Shown: piece by piece, positions 20,863 to 61,247 of the stretch
Layout: each line of letters begins with the position of its first letter
Numbering within the stretch: the stretch's first letter is position 1
From: Congeria kusceri
Taxonomy: Eukaryota; Mollusca; Bivalvia; Myida; Dreissenidae
Direction of reading: 5' to 3'
Length of the DNA stretch: 64,000 bases
Assembly: GCA_027627225.1 (NCBI GenBank)
Contig: CM051028.1
Coordinates: 13,640,701 to 13,704,700 of the forward strand
The notes under the pieces: generated by a model
Database searches by the model: none
The model's input: the letters and a program-made list of their open reading frames with translations, nothing else
What the model was told of the DNA's origin: nothing
Position numbers and translations under genes: made by a program

Positions 20863-22396
20863 GTTAGGTGCATCAGGCCTTTCCCCAAGCGCTTTAAGCG
20901 CAGCGGTGCCGCTGTGCCGTAATTTCCCAATCCTTGTCGCCGCGGCGCTTGATTTTTCGATCTTGGTTAATCCGCGCTTGAAAATTTTACAAGCGCTTGC
21001 AAAATCTGACCCGACTGTCGTCTGCTTTCTAACTAACGACCCTTCAAATTACGCCTTCAGCTGTTTGTGTAGACACGTGTGAGATTATCGGGTTGTGTAT
21101 AGGGTACAATTATGGCTTTTATCGGCTAATTATGGATGATTATGATCGGTACGTGTGATGTAAGTACAATTATGGGTAGGTATTGTCTGTTTTCTATTTT
21201 AATTTATTGACGACTTTTATAAAGCGGTGTTTAAAAGTACAGGTGAAGAACAGTAATATTGACGGTTTGTTTTGACGGTTTGTTTTAACTTATGGATATT
21301 GCTAATTGGCAGTTATAGTTTATAGTAATTGCAATTATAGCTGAAATTTAATTGACACCCCAAAACCTAAATGTTTTCAAACCCAATTTCACAACTAATA
21401 CCTATTTAAGCACACATAATTTCGTTTTCATAACCAAACTTGCATTTTTAAAATACGGACATAAATTATTTGAATTAAATTCTGCTTTAGTTAATTTTGT
21501 GTGTGAACATTTGCTTAGACAAGTTAGAATTATTAGGTCCAGGAAACGACCAGTGCCTGTGTCTGGGAAATCATCCATAGCTAACTATTTAGTTAGGACT
21601 GTTAGTGAATGTGAAAGTGTTACTGTTAGTGACAATGTAACATTACAGGTCAGGGAGTGTGTTACGGAGACCCTATCACCATCTAAGCGCATTAAGCATC
21701 GCACAAAAGGAGTTGATCCCAAATGGCCAAAACACTTCCCTAGGCTTGGGTGACAGAGGTTGAAGGAGGTAAGGACATCTTTAAGTCATTCTAGATGTTT
21801 TACATAATTTTGAAAAGTTGACAATATCTTTCTCTACTGATAACATTACAGTAAATATTGATTACCACAGTAAAAGTTAGATGTTATTTGTGAAAATAGA
21901 CTTACATGTCAAAAACGATGTGTTCGGGCACCTGCATAGCAACCCCGGGAATGTAACGTGATTATTGATTGGTCAAAATGCTTAAGCCGTTTAACCTCTT
22001 TCCAGAGAGTATTCAGTTCGATTTTATTGTGTAATGAAAATATTAATCAATTAGAACTGCTGGTTTGCTATTCAATAATAATGTTTTTCATTTTTCGTGC
22101 AATTAACTTAGTCATAACATTTCGTTGCTACTTTTTATTTAACCTACCGACTAAAAGTAACATGCGTAGTGCATTTTATCATTCTGTGAAAGGGCGGATA
22201 ATTATTTGGAAATATCTATAAAAAAAAACGTTTAATTATTTATTATTCAATGTTATTTAATTCAATTCCTTCTCTGATGATTTCTGCTGTTTCGTTATGG
22301 ACAGAATATTGCGAACCCCGGTTAACCTATAATTTTATTGCAGTGTGACCTATTGCAACTGATTTAGCAATCAAAAAGACCTGTATGTAAACAAGC

Positions 22397-51338
<28,942 letters not shown>

Positions 51339-51352
51339 GCAAAGGCATAAAC

Positions 51353-51358
51353 AATAAA
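51353..51358 (+). promoter_or_regulatory. Candidate DDX52 polyadenylation signal
   Basis: AATAAA starts 15 bases after the stop codon; another AATAAA lies near 51478. Either could define the 3' end. Confidence 0.5.
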
Positions 51359-52860
51359 CATAGAGAATAATGTGTTTACGTGATCATTAATTATTAAGGA
51401 AGAAAATCACGGTCTCCACTATAGTATTTGATGTGGAGGTTTTCTTAGAAGTTGCATTCATTGTGCGATTTTTATAATAAATAATTTAATTGTATTACAG
51501 TCGTTTGGGGTATAAAGGATTTTAGGGTATAAAGGATAACATGGAATAACTTTTTTGTTACTTACTTCAATGTTTATTTTTGGTGTTGGTGCAAAGGAAA
51601 TGTAATTAATCAATAAATTATAGCAGTTATTGCAACAACGTGGCCTTTTTAAGTTTTTAACGCACTACTGTGTACATTTAGGCTATCCTTTATACCCTAA
51701 AGCACAGAAATGGCACTAATGTCAATTATCTGACATAGTTTTAATTACCTAGCAGAAAATCTGCAAGATATGGATTAATCAATCATTTTGAATTATGTTG
51801 ATACCGTCAGGCTACCTATCCACGTAAATTAGTTTATCATACCACTATGTTGATATCGGCCTGATGCAAAGGTGCCTGATATATTTTTTTATATCAGGTC
51901 AGTACCGTTTATATCAGTCAATGTTTGGAGGTACGTCATATTACTCGAAATCAACTCCTACAGTCAACATTTTCAGTAAAAATGAATCAGATTTAACGCA
52001 ACAAACAATTTGATACCAATGACGTATAATAGTATATTATTTTTAATCATCATAAATCACAATAACATCATTTTTTAAATATTCACATAAGCCTCGCCGT
52101 TATATTATTCTAAGCCTCACCTGATATATATTACTCAAGAACAGGCAGTAACCTGTTATTCTCTATGTACAAAACATGGATTTGAATCCACTAGCATGTT
52201 CGGGCTACCAGATAGGACATTTCACTTAAGCACGAAACAAATAATTTTTGGAGGAAATTTGCAAATTCAGTTATTTCTCAATAGGCAAGATATTTTGTCC
52301 TTCCATGTATAATGTTTCATTTAGTGAATTAATTTTTGAAACTTTGAAATGAGTCACTAAGTCCTTAGCTATCAGTTAAACACCAAATGACAGTACAGAT
52401 GTAATAGCCTATAAGCTACCATTAAAACACATTCAATCAATGTATGACATTTACAATACTTGACTGCTGATTGGCAACTTATTGGTGTGTTCATTTATGT
52501 GTATTATATTGTTAGTTATGGATACTTGACTGCTGATTGGCAACTTATTGGTGTGTTCATTTATGTGTATTATATCTGTTAGTTATGGCAAGGAAAATGT
52601 TTAATAATAAACAAAATAAAACAGTCAGACATTTTATGGTCTTCAATGTTCACAAATAATCGAAGCATGACTGGAAATAGTGTTCAGGCAATGTGAAAAA
52701 TTATTTCACAAAATATATCAAACATTACATGCGAGTCAAAATGCTGCAAACAAGTAATCGTTGGTAAACTATATGAACAAATCTGGCTGTGGTATTATTA
52801 ATATATACTTACAAATGAGAAATTAATTTTAATAGTCAGAACACTGCCAAAACAGCATGG
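51359..52860. other. Intergenic AT-rich sequence after DDX52
   Basis: No ORF or RNA gene recognised. A 66-bp direct duplication containing ACTTGACTGCTGATTGGCAA starts at about 52460 and 52524. Confidence 0.6.
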
Positions 52861-52864
52861 CATA

Positions 52865-53620
52865 TGTAAATTACGCGTGTCTGGTTATCTATACCTGACA
52901 TAGCTGAGTGATTGTGTGCATGTAAATTATGCGTGTCTGGTTATCTATACCTGACTTTGCTGAGTGATTTTGTGCATGCAAATTACGCTTGTCTGGTTCT
53001 TTACCTGACATTACTGAGTAGGTAACATTGTTTCTGTGCAAATTATGCTTGTCTGGTTCTTTACCTGACATTACTAAGTAGGTAACATTGTTTCTGTGCA
53101 CATTACGCTTGTCTGGTTCTTTACCTGACATTACTAAGTAGGTAACATTGTTTCTGTGCAAATTACGCTTGTCTGGTTCTTTACCTGACATTACTGAGTA
53201 GGTAACATTGTTTCTGTGCAAATTATGCTTGTCTGGCTCTTTACCTGACATTACTGAGTAGGTAACATTGTTTCTTACGCTTGTCTGGTTCTTTACCTGA
53301 CATTACTAAGTAGGTAACATTGTTTCTGTGCAAATTATGCTTGTCTGGTTCTTTACCTGACACTGCTAGGTAGGTAACATTGTTTCTGTGCAAATTACGC
53401 TTGTCTGGTTCTTTACCTGACATTACTGAGTAGGTAACATTGTTTCTGTGCAAATTATGCTTGTCTGGCTCTTTACCTGACATTACTGAGTAGGTAACAT
53501 TGTTTCTTACGCTTGTCTGGTTCTTTACCTGACATTACTAAGTAGGTAACATTGTTTCTGTGCAAATTATGCTTGTCTGGTTCTTTACCTGACATTACTA
53601 AGTAGGTAACATTGTTTCTG
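52865..53620. repeat. 60-bp minisatellite with higher-order structure
   Basis: Eleven units containing GCTTGTCTGGTTCTTTACCT and GTAGGTAACATTGTTTCTGT start at 52987, 53047, 53107, 53167, 53227, 53279, 53339, 53399, 53459, 53511 and 53571; the units at 53227 and 53459 are 8 bp shorter. Two related 56-bp units precede them. Minus-strand reading gives 20-residue repeats (SGKEPDKHNLHRNNVTY), probably a by-product of 60 = 3 x 20. Confidence 0.92.
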
Positions 53621-54044
53621 TTGCTATTCCCGTTATCTTCCCTGCGTCCTCTGTGCAGTTACGTTACTATCAACATCAGCGTGTGGGCTGTAACTTTGTG
53701 TTGCAAACTTAAATGTTCTGTGTTTTACCTTCAACCCGCTTCATTTTGAAAATAATTAACGATTAAGAAAAAGTAATAACGTAGCTGAACACAATAATCA
53801 TTACGCTAAGTTATAGTATCACTTTGGTTGTTTGGATTTTTCGCCGTTTTTAACAGCATTTCAGTCATATCATTGCGATCAGTTAACCTACTCACTTTTC
53901 CTGGGCAAGCTTTGCCGATCTAAGCGGTTTACCAGTACCAAGGGCACATACTTATGCTAGTAACTGACAACTGCCCTACTTAAATCAGAGGTAGGGGGAA
54001 TGGCCGTAGAAATAATTTCATGACCATTCCCCACACAAGTTATG

Positions 54045-54121
54045 TGGGCGGGCTGGGGTTCGAACTCACGATCCCCGGCTTGAGATTCCAGCGCTCTACC
54101 AACTGAGCTAGCCGGGTCCGG
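54045..54121 (-). tRNA. tRNA-like sequence (CTC loop, possibly Glu-like), probably pseudo-tRNA
   Basis: Minus strand reads GGCTAGCTCAGTTGGTAGAG (excellent D arm/A box), then CTGGAATCTCAAGCCGG (anticodon-arm-like, loop ATCTCAA) and GAGTTCGAACCCC (B box). The anticodon and T stems have mismatches and the acceptor stem is doubtful. A degenerate tRNA or tRNA-derived SINE head is more likely than a working gene. Confidence 0.5.
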
Positions 54122-54399
54122 CTTTTGGTATCACAAGTGTGTAGGTTTGGCTTGTCAAATACTCCAAAAATTTAAGCAGAAGTGTCCAGTTTCTTTTTGA
54201 GTTAGTATACAAATGAGGTATTTAATGTTCATCGGTATCACCGGGATTATAATCCATGAAGAACATTTAGCACCTATTAGTTAGGGAACAAGGAATAGTG
54301 CACGACACATGGACATCCCCGTTCCAGAGGCGACCCTGTGTCGTTCAGTGCCCGATGTGAAGCAACCAGTAAACGGTACCGAGGTTTAACGTCTCATGC

Positions 54400-54480
54400 A
54401 AAATAGTGTGTTAAATTGGAACTGACCCGAACCTGAGACCCACGAGTTGTTAAGCCACTTAACCACAGGCCCGCCACGTC
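54400..54480 (-). repeat. tRNA-like relic
   Basis: Minus strand CCTGTGGTTAAGTGGCTTAA and GTCTCAGGTTCGGGTCAG: D-arm-like and T-arm-like blocks of a Leu/Ser-style tRNA relic. Confidence 0.5.
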
Positions 54481-54842
54481 TAATACTAGTATGTCAGAAT
54501 GATATAGAGCTGAGCTCTTATCCAAAGACCCATTTAACGCACTGCTATCCAATGTTTTACAACAAATGATATGTACCTGCTCCAAAAAGATGAAAACCAC
54601 GCGAACAAAATCGCATATCGACGTCGTGTATATTCTTTTTTATGGAATTAGTTTTGCTAAGATCATAAACATAAGCACCTGTTATGCATTGATTTGTGGA
54701 CATATTTCTGTTTTTGCCTTATGTGAGATGTGCATCGCCTTACATGCGAAAGCTACGAACAGATAGACGATACAACTTGTTATAACGCAGTTTTATGCTG
54801 TTTTTTTCTAATAAAACACGTGCCTAATAGTGTAGTGGTCAT

Positions 54843-54925
54843 GTATATATAATTGATCCGTTCAAGACGTGCACATAAAGATCGATATATAATTGATCCG
54901 TTCAAGACGTGCACATAAAGATCGG
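54843..54925. repeat. 39-bp direct duplication
   Basis: TATATAATTGATCCGTTCAA followed by GACGTGCACATAAAGATCG occurs twice back to back. Confidence 0.9.
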
Positions 54926-55256
54926 TACTCTTTGCGCTAGCAGACTTTTTATAAGGACGTACGTAAGTAAGCAAAACGTGTTGCGCTCTTAACGCGGTAA
55001 GGATCTGTGAACTACCAAATGAGAGACGGCTACCTGTGCGCTGTTTTTGCGTACGAGTGTCGTTTATTCTATGCTTATTTAAGACATGCGGTCTAAGCAC
55101 ATACATTAGTTTCCCTAAATGACTTGTGTACACTAGTATTTTAAAACATGTTGCGAAATCCACGTTGCGTTCTCGAAACTATACGAAACTTCCCGCCGTA
55201 CATTTAACCTGGCGTTGATAGGTAGACATCAAAGCTACGTGTACAGTAGGTATAAT

Positions 55257-55350
55257 CACGTGGTATTTAAATACTGTCCCACGTGACCTATATGTTTCGC
55301 TCCCTGAGGTTAGCGGACTGTATCACATTCAAACTTTCAAACATGTCTGC
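55257..55350 (+). promoter_or_regulatory. Candidate core promoter with paired E-boxes and mini-exon
   Basis: CACGTG at 55257-55262 and 55280-55285 flank TATTTAAATA (55264-55273). About 70 bp downstream is ATG TCT GC (55343-55350) followed by a consensus donor GTAAGT. CACGTG is bound by bHLH-ZIP factors (USF, Myc, TFEB types). The layout resembles a first exon encoding only Met-Ser-Ala; no second exon was identified. Confidence 0.4.
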
Positions 55351-55356
55351 GTAAGT

Positions 55357-55965
55357 TAGTGAGGACAGTACCTCACGCGGGAATTTATTTTTCGGGACTT
55401 AACTGACTCCTTTTCAAAGGTATTTTTGTATATTTATTGATTTATTTGTATAATTTATTTTTATGGTATTCAGTATAATGTTGATTATAATATATACACA
55501 TATTTGACTACTTACATCCATGACGTTTAGTGTTTAAACCTGCATGGTTAGTTACAACAAATGCTCTTATACGATAACATTTAAAGAGACAGTGAAAACC
55601 GGTCAAATGTGTTGCGATCTGGACAGCGGAGTTGATGGTAACTTATAGGGGGCTTGGCGCAGGATGGGGATGTGAATATTTGAAATTATCGACAGTAATA
55701 AGTGAATCAAAACTCCTGTCCCTGTGGTGTAAAAAATAAACGATACACGTATAATTATAATTATTTATACATTCATGGATAGATATCAGAAAACAAAACT
55801 ACGAGCGCATGCAGGAAGATTTAACGTGCTATGTCAACCGCAGGAACACGAAATATGTGGTTAAACTACTTGTTCCGCATTTCACTTGTGGGTACAGTCA
55901 CATCTGGTACTCTACATCCGTTTATTCATACAAGAAGATTGTTAGCCAGTCAGAAAGACATTATC
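55357..55965. other. Sequence between candidate promoter and 45-bp array
   Basis: No recognised gene. An open frame starting at 55831 (MSTAGTRNMWLNYLF) runs into the minisatellite and is probably chance. Confidence 0.4.
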
Positions 55966-56455
55966 TTAACCATAGCCGCACATAATTGCGACCGTATTAT
56001 CAACATTAACTTAACCATAGCCGCACATACTTGCGACCGTATTATCAACATTAACTTAACCATAGCCGCACATAATTGCGACCGTATTATCAACATTAAC
56101 TTAACCATAGCCGCACATAATTGCGACCGTATTATCAACATTAACTTAACCATAGCCGCACATAATTGCGACCGTATTATAAACATTAACTTAACCATAG
56201 ACGCACGTAATTGCGACCGTATTATCAACATTAACTTAAACATAGACGCTCATACTTGCGTCCGTATTATCAAAATTAACTTAACCATAGACGCACGTAC
56301 TTGCGACCGTATTATCAACATTAACTTAAACACAGACACACATACTTGCGACCGTATTATCAACATTAAATAAAACAGACGCACATACTTGCGACCGTAT
56401 TATCAACATTAACTTAACTATAGACGCACATACTTGTGACCATATTATCAACATT
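55966..56455. repeat. 45-bp minisatellite, ~11 units
   Basis: Unit CATAGCCGCACATAATTGCG then ACCGTATTATCAACATTAAC and TTAAC. Units at the right end diverge (GACGCAC, ACTTGCG variants). Period 45 keeps both strands open: TIAAHNCDRIININL on plus, VKLMLIIRSQLCAAM on minus. Confidence 0.92.
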
Positions 56456-56559
56456 AAATGAATGGTTCTCGATTGGACGAAGTTTCAGCGAACTTGTGTC
56501 TGACCCTTGTCAAGCGAAGGTCTGGTGTCATAAGTTGTACGATCTAGGATGAAGAAAGG

Positions 56560-56800
56560 CACAGGGTGCTGCTCAAAAGGGGCAGGGGGTGTCGGGATGG
56601 GGGTGACAGATCAGTTCTCTGCTATTTTTTTGTATTAATTCTTGCAGATCCAGGCTGTTCATGATGTTAATGTTCTTATGTATCAAGGGTTTTAAACATA
56701 GTCTTAAGGTGAAAATTCCTTTGTTGAAAAACCCAGAGGGACAGTAGTGGGGCCAAACAGCGGCAGGTGGCGCACCCTGCTATTTTGCTCAAGATCTTAC
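56560..56800 (+). repeat. GGGAAAGAT dispersed repeat, copy 2
   Basis: GCACAGGGTGCTGCTCAAAA, GGTTTTAAACATAGTCTTAAG and GCTATTTTGCTCAAGATCTT follow the block order of copy 1. Confidence 0.6.
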
Positions 56801-58519
56801 CATAATACCAATAAGAAAAATGAAAGCGAGTATCGAGTTTGAAATAAAAGATTGTAAATTACAATAAAACAACAATGTTCACAATCATCGCGCCATGTAG
56901 GCCTACCGTGGCGCTGTCTTTGTACTCGACGACAATCGATCATACAACGCCTGATTGCACTTCTGTTTAATCTCACAGCTACTGCATACAGATACATGTT
57001 TGTAATCGCATTGATGTGTTTAATGATTAAACTTTAAACTGTAATCTGTTCGGTATATAAATTCGGCCGCGTTGTTGACCGACGCGTGTTTTAGATAGGC
57101 AGACAATTGATATTTCTTCCATTCAACACTCCCATAACTAATGCGTGTAAAATGACAGGTACAATATTCAGATCAGTGTGATAAAATACTTGTTTGCTTA
57201 GACTTAGAGTATACCTATTTTTGTAGCTATTATGGTAATGTTGATCCGCAATTTGACCATAAAATGTCGGCAACTTGAATTAAACCACGAATTAACAGAC
57301 ACTAGTAATCAAACTTCGTATTTGGTAGAAAAACGAAATTACAAAACTGTGATTATTATATCACTGAAACAAACGGTAGACGTGTAATGTTATACGTTAT
57401 TACAAAAGCAAGTTCCTGACCTAAAATGAAAATACTGGGTCACGGTTGAAAGAGAAAAAATATGCATGTTCGTGAAGGTAATGACGCTAGGGCATATATT
57501 ATTAGAATCAAATATTGAAAAGTACTTTAGGCGGCCGAACATAGAAACATATTTTTGAAGTTTACTTGATGTATTTGCTGCAGATAATAAAAGCAAGCTT
57601 TATTTTGTCATCGAATGAGATCCCCGTCACGCATGTACTATACGTTTGCTGTTCATGTTAAAACCTTTCTGATACTGAGGCGGGATTTCGTGCATTGACT
57701 GGAAATTTGAACTAATAATAGACATGGATGAACAGCAGTTCCTGATTCGCTGACGTCTAATGGCATCGGCCAATCATTTGAATCAATACAGGAGTCTTCT
57801 AGGCACGTGTGGCATGTACAAAATTCACAATATATGCTGAGAGTAGTGTATTTATAAGCTCTAAATGGAATACGAAAACAATGCGGGTTCTACTGAGTAC
57901 CGTTAACATCGACAATCGAATCAAAGTAAGGAAAGTTTCATACGTTTTATGAAACAACGTATTTATTTCAAAGCGCTAGTTCCAGATAAATATTTTAAAC
58001 TGTTCAAGTAACAATTCTGCCTGGGTCATAACAAGTCTATCTTATAAACTTGGCATCGTGAGTCATTTTTAAACATACATTGGCTCTGCACGTGATGTCC
58101 TGTTGGATAATCCACTAAACACCAATAAATATGAGTTTGATATTGTCTTTCATTATTATACATTCAATGAATAGCTCAGAATCCATCAGTTACGTCTTTT
58201 TATTAGAACTAGTTATGCAAGTAATGTATAGTATTAGAAAAACTTGCGGTTGATCTGCTAAAAGATTAAAGATGTTGATTTTTAATAAATATTAGTTTCT
58301 TACTCCCAGTCCGTTTTTATGATGGGAAAACATACAATCTACAGCTACTAGTATGTACTACATGTGTTCTTTAAACTTTAGGTAGTGGCAAAGTCCCGCA
58401 AAAAAGTATAATTACATGTTTTGTTGTTGTTTCTCAACATGAATTGCCATTACCAGATGATAAATATAACATGATCATATACACGAATGTGTAAAGTTTT
58501 GCAATAAAAATAACATCCA
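56801..58519. other. AT-rich sequence, nothing recognised
   Basis: Open stretches are short and lack family motifs; no RNA gene or repeat family seen. Confidence 0.55.
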
Positions 58520-58605
58520 ATCATCACATGTCGAATATTCACCTGAAAGTGTCCACTACACCAATCATCACATGTCAAATATTCACCTGAAAATGTCCAC
58601 TACAA
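58520..58605. repeat. 43-bp direct duplication
   Basis: CCAATCATCACATGTC(G/A)AAT then ATTCACCTGAAA and GTCCACTAC occurs twice in tandem with two differences. Confidence 0.88.
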
Positions 58606-58639
58606 GTTTCAAGATACAGTATCAAATACCTCTACCATC

Positions 58640-58893
58640 TCCATCATCAGATGGGGGGCCATATTAATCGGGCGTTTCGGCGCTACCCACAACGCCCTCC
58701 TATGGTGCGCCAACTAGAGTGGCCAAGCTCTAGTCTGGATATGATAGGCTTGCGCTATCACCGCTTCATCTGCCTTGTGGCCTCCTATAAACGGCTCTTC
58801 TTGCTTCTGCCAGATCCACAAAGAGGCTGACTCTGCTTCCCGTGCAATGGCTGATAACGCCTTGTTTCTTGCCGTCCAGTTACTCCAAGGCTG
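58640..58893 (-). pseudogene. Protein-coding relic, unassigned (retrotransposon-like?)
   Basis: This GC-richer patch reads on the minus strand SNWTARNKALSAIAREAESA, then SLWIWQKQEEPFIGGHKADE and AVIAQAYHIQTRAWPL to a stop, continuing in frame LAHHRRALWVAPKRP. Composition and frame length (about 85 codons, one stop) look protein-coding against AT-rich surroundings. I do not recognise the family; a retrotransposon fragment is a guess. Confidence 0.35.
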
Positions 58894-59336
58894 CTAAAAT
58901 TAACACATATGAAGTTTTATGTAATTCTTATTCCATTTCCGATTCAACAACACTTAAAGTCATTCATACACTTAGGTTTCATATCTGGTCAATAAAAATA
59001 AAAGACATACTGAGTATAATGTTTACTTAGTCACTAAAAAAGCGTTATCAGAGCCATAGTGGTATTCTTGTTCTCCCAAATGCTGTGGTGGTGTTGGAAT
59101 ATTGCCCAGTGGCAATTTTAGGGCTACTAAATCTCTGTTTACTTTGCAATTTTATACCATCTAGCCATTTAGCAACCCTTACCAGGAAATTGCCTCTCAT
59201 ATTTCATTGAATTAGTTTTCAATGCATCAATGTATTGATCATATTCCTTTCATTTGTTTTGCATGTTTTTGTACACTAACATAAGGTAGAAAATATTCTA
59301 AAATGTACTGTTATCTTCGAAACATTGCATTGTTAA

Positions 59337-59619
59337 GGGACTTGTTCACAGATTTTTGTACATTTTTGAAATATGCCATTAAATGTCTAAACTGGACAAT
59401 TTTTAAAGCATCTGAACTAAAGAGTTCAAGCATTATAACAAGAAAAGCATAAACATAAAAAAGAAATCAAAGTTGCCTCCACCAGGGATCGAACCTTACA
59501 TACCTCTGGATAAAGTCTAAAGTGCTAACGTCCACTCTTGACCAACTGCATCTCATCTTCGTTATTCAGTTATGCATAAAGAGCAGGCTTAATACAGTTT
59601 ACAGCATCCATTTAGATTT
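59337..59619. repeat. TTAA element, second copy (one end lost) with tRNA-like segment
   Basis: Starts GGGACTTGTTCACAGATTTT after TTAA (59333-59336), as in the 46313-46811 element. The tRNA-like part at about 59470-59560 is on the minus strand (AGGTTCGATCCCTGG B box). The far end is missing next to double-hairpin copy 8. Confidence 0.65.
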
Positions 59620-59879
59620 GTGGCGCGTCGTGGGAAAATTGGTCTTAATGCATGTGCGTAAAGTGTCGTCCCGGATTGGCCTGTGCAGTCCGCACAGGCT
59701 CATCTGGGACGGCACTTTCCGCCTGCAGTGGATTTATGTTTAGAAGAGACTTTCTGAAACAGAAAATACCATAAAAGCGGAAAGTGCCATCCCGGATTAG
59801 CCTGTGCAGACTGCACAGGCTAATCCGGGACGACACTTTACGCACATGCATTATGACTGGTTTTCTCATGACGTGCCAC
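59620..59879. repeat. Double-hairpin TIR element, copy 8
   Basis: Complete; ends tggcgcgtcgtggg / ctcatgacgtgcca. Both hairpins are strong (GCCTGTGCAGTCCGCACAGG and GCCTGTGCAGACTGCACAGG). Confidence 0.87.
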
Positions 59880-61247
59880 ATATTTTCTTAAACCCTGCAT
59901 ACCTGTAAATAAACACCTTGAATCCATGCCATGCCGATGAATGATGTTGCTTCATTGTTATAAACAAGAATGTATGCAAATGTAACTCCTTGTACACTCA
60001 TAATTGATGTGAAATACTTATAATGCTAGGTCAGCCTGATTATACCAGTAATTAATTCATGAGCGTTATCATATTTAATTAATACAAAGCAATGGAGATA
60101 ATAAAAAGATGCTAGCTTAGAATGTTCACCATTTTATGTAGAACTAAGCATGTTAAAGCAGCAAAGTTTTAGAACAAATTGCATGTGATATTTTACTTCT
60201 TTCTATCAGTTTCTAATAAAACACGCTGCTGTTTGTCAGTCACTTAACACATACGATACTTGGTACATCTCAACATGCGAGTCTGTAACAACTTGGGAAA
60301 CTTGCGTCAGGCAATTTGTTTTACACCAAGATGTATATTTGTGACATGTTCAGCTATAAAACGTATTGATCATTTCCAAGTATTTACGGTAGATTTCCTG
60401 TTCATATAAAACAGCATTTGGATAAACACTGACAGAAATGTTTTAGTTGTTTAAATCAATTCATATTAGCTTCATTGTGGCAAAAGTGTGAATTTTGAAT
60501 TTGAGTGTTTCCTGTGTAGAACCAACACTAAGGCCAGAGTTGAGAAAATCACTTAAATATGCGTTTAATGGTGATCAAACTACTGTTTCTCCCAACTGCA
60601 AGTCAAAAACCATATCCATTAAAAAAAAAATTCACCATTTTGGGAATATGACCTATACCCGTGAAATTGGTAATTTTAGCGTCAATTCACCCAAAATTGG
60701 AAAAAAGTAAAAGTGTTTGATAATTAAAATTTGAAGAATTATTGATAAAACTATATTAAATAGAATGTTCTGAACAAAAACAAATCAGTAAAATGGTTAT
60801 TACAACTTCAGCAGTCTTAATTTCTACACTGAACACCTCTTATTTCCTAACATCTGAAAGTCAAACCATCATTTGGTAATTTTGGGACTAGATTTGGGAA
60901 AAAAAGAAACTTTTTGCCATTGGGAATATGATCAAATAACGGCTATAAAATCAGCCAAAAAAGCCCTGCAAATGTATCACTGTGAGTTCATGTAGTTATT
61001 TTATAAATGTATGAAACCATGCCAGTTTGAAAGAAAATACTGGTACTCTTCTGTTTGAATGCATTGACATACTAAATTTTCATTTATATGAATAATTTAT
61101 CACATGATACCATTTATATTTGGACTTTCTCTAAAAGTAGAAATTAGTTTTTTCATTAATTATTTAAATTGTTTTATTACAAATAAGATGCTTTGAAACC
61201 TGATACTTAAAATGAACCTCAGGACTCAATAATGGCTTTTATGTAGG
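59880..61247. other. AT-rich sequence, nothing recognised
   Basis: No ORF with family features. TTTTGGGAATATGACC at about 60637 and a similar GGGAATATGATC at about 60920 may belong to an old repeat. Confidence 0.5.

Larger units (their letters stand above)
20426..20875 (+). mobile_element. TRIM (terminal-repeat retrotransposon in miniature) with 5S rRNA-like LTRs
   Basis: Seen: two direct 141-bp repeats (20426-20566 and 20735-20875) starting TG and ending CA, differing at 9 positions. One base after the first is TGGTGTCAGAAGT (20568-20580), complementary to a tRNA-Leu-type 3' end and so a primer-binding site. Immediately before the second repeat is a near-pure purine tract (20714-20734). The 168-bp interior has no protein-coding capacity. 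Inference: a complete TRIM needing enzymes from another element. Both LTRs carry a 5S rRNA-like segment, the plan of the plant Cassandra TRIM. No target-site duplication is visible, so the right end may be altered. Confidence 0.75.
14996..22396. other. Intergenic region between the divergent genes DZANK1 and DDX52
   Basis: Besides the repeat block, the miniature LTR element and the unrecognised spliced ORF listed separately, I see AT-rich sequence, a short GC-rich Pro/Ser repeat near 18890-19050 (degenerate 27-bp periods, no recognisable protein), and open stretches at 17078-17455 and 21352-21753 that I cannot match to any family. A CCAAT-like ATTGGCTAAT with GGGCGGG sits at about 19870-19900. 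Confidence 0.5.

Noticed and set aside
52889..53483. Repeat protein of 20-residue units (SGKEPDKHNLHRNNVTY) on the minus strand
   Set aside because: It is the translation of a 60-bp minisatellite; no start context, splice signals or non-repeat domain support a gene.
55831..56373. 180-residue open frame beginning MSTAGTRNMW
   Set aside because: Two thirds of it is the 45-bp minisatellite, and the unique part has no recognisable motif.
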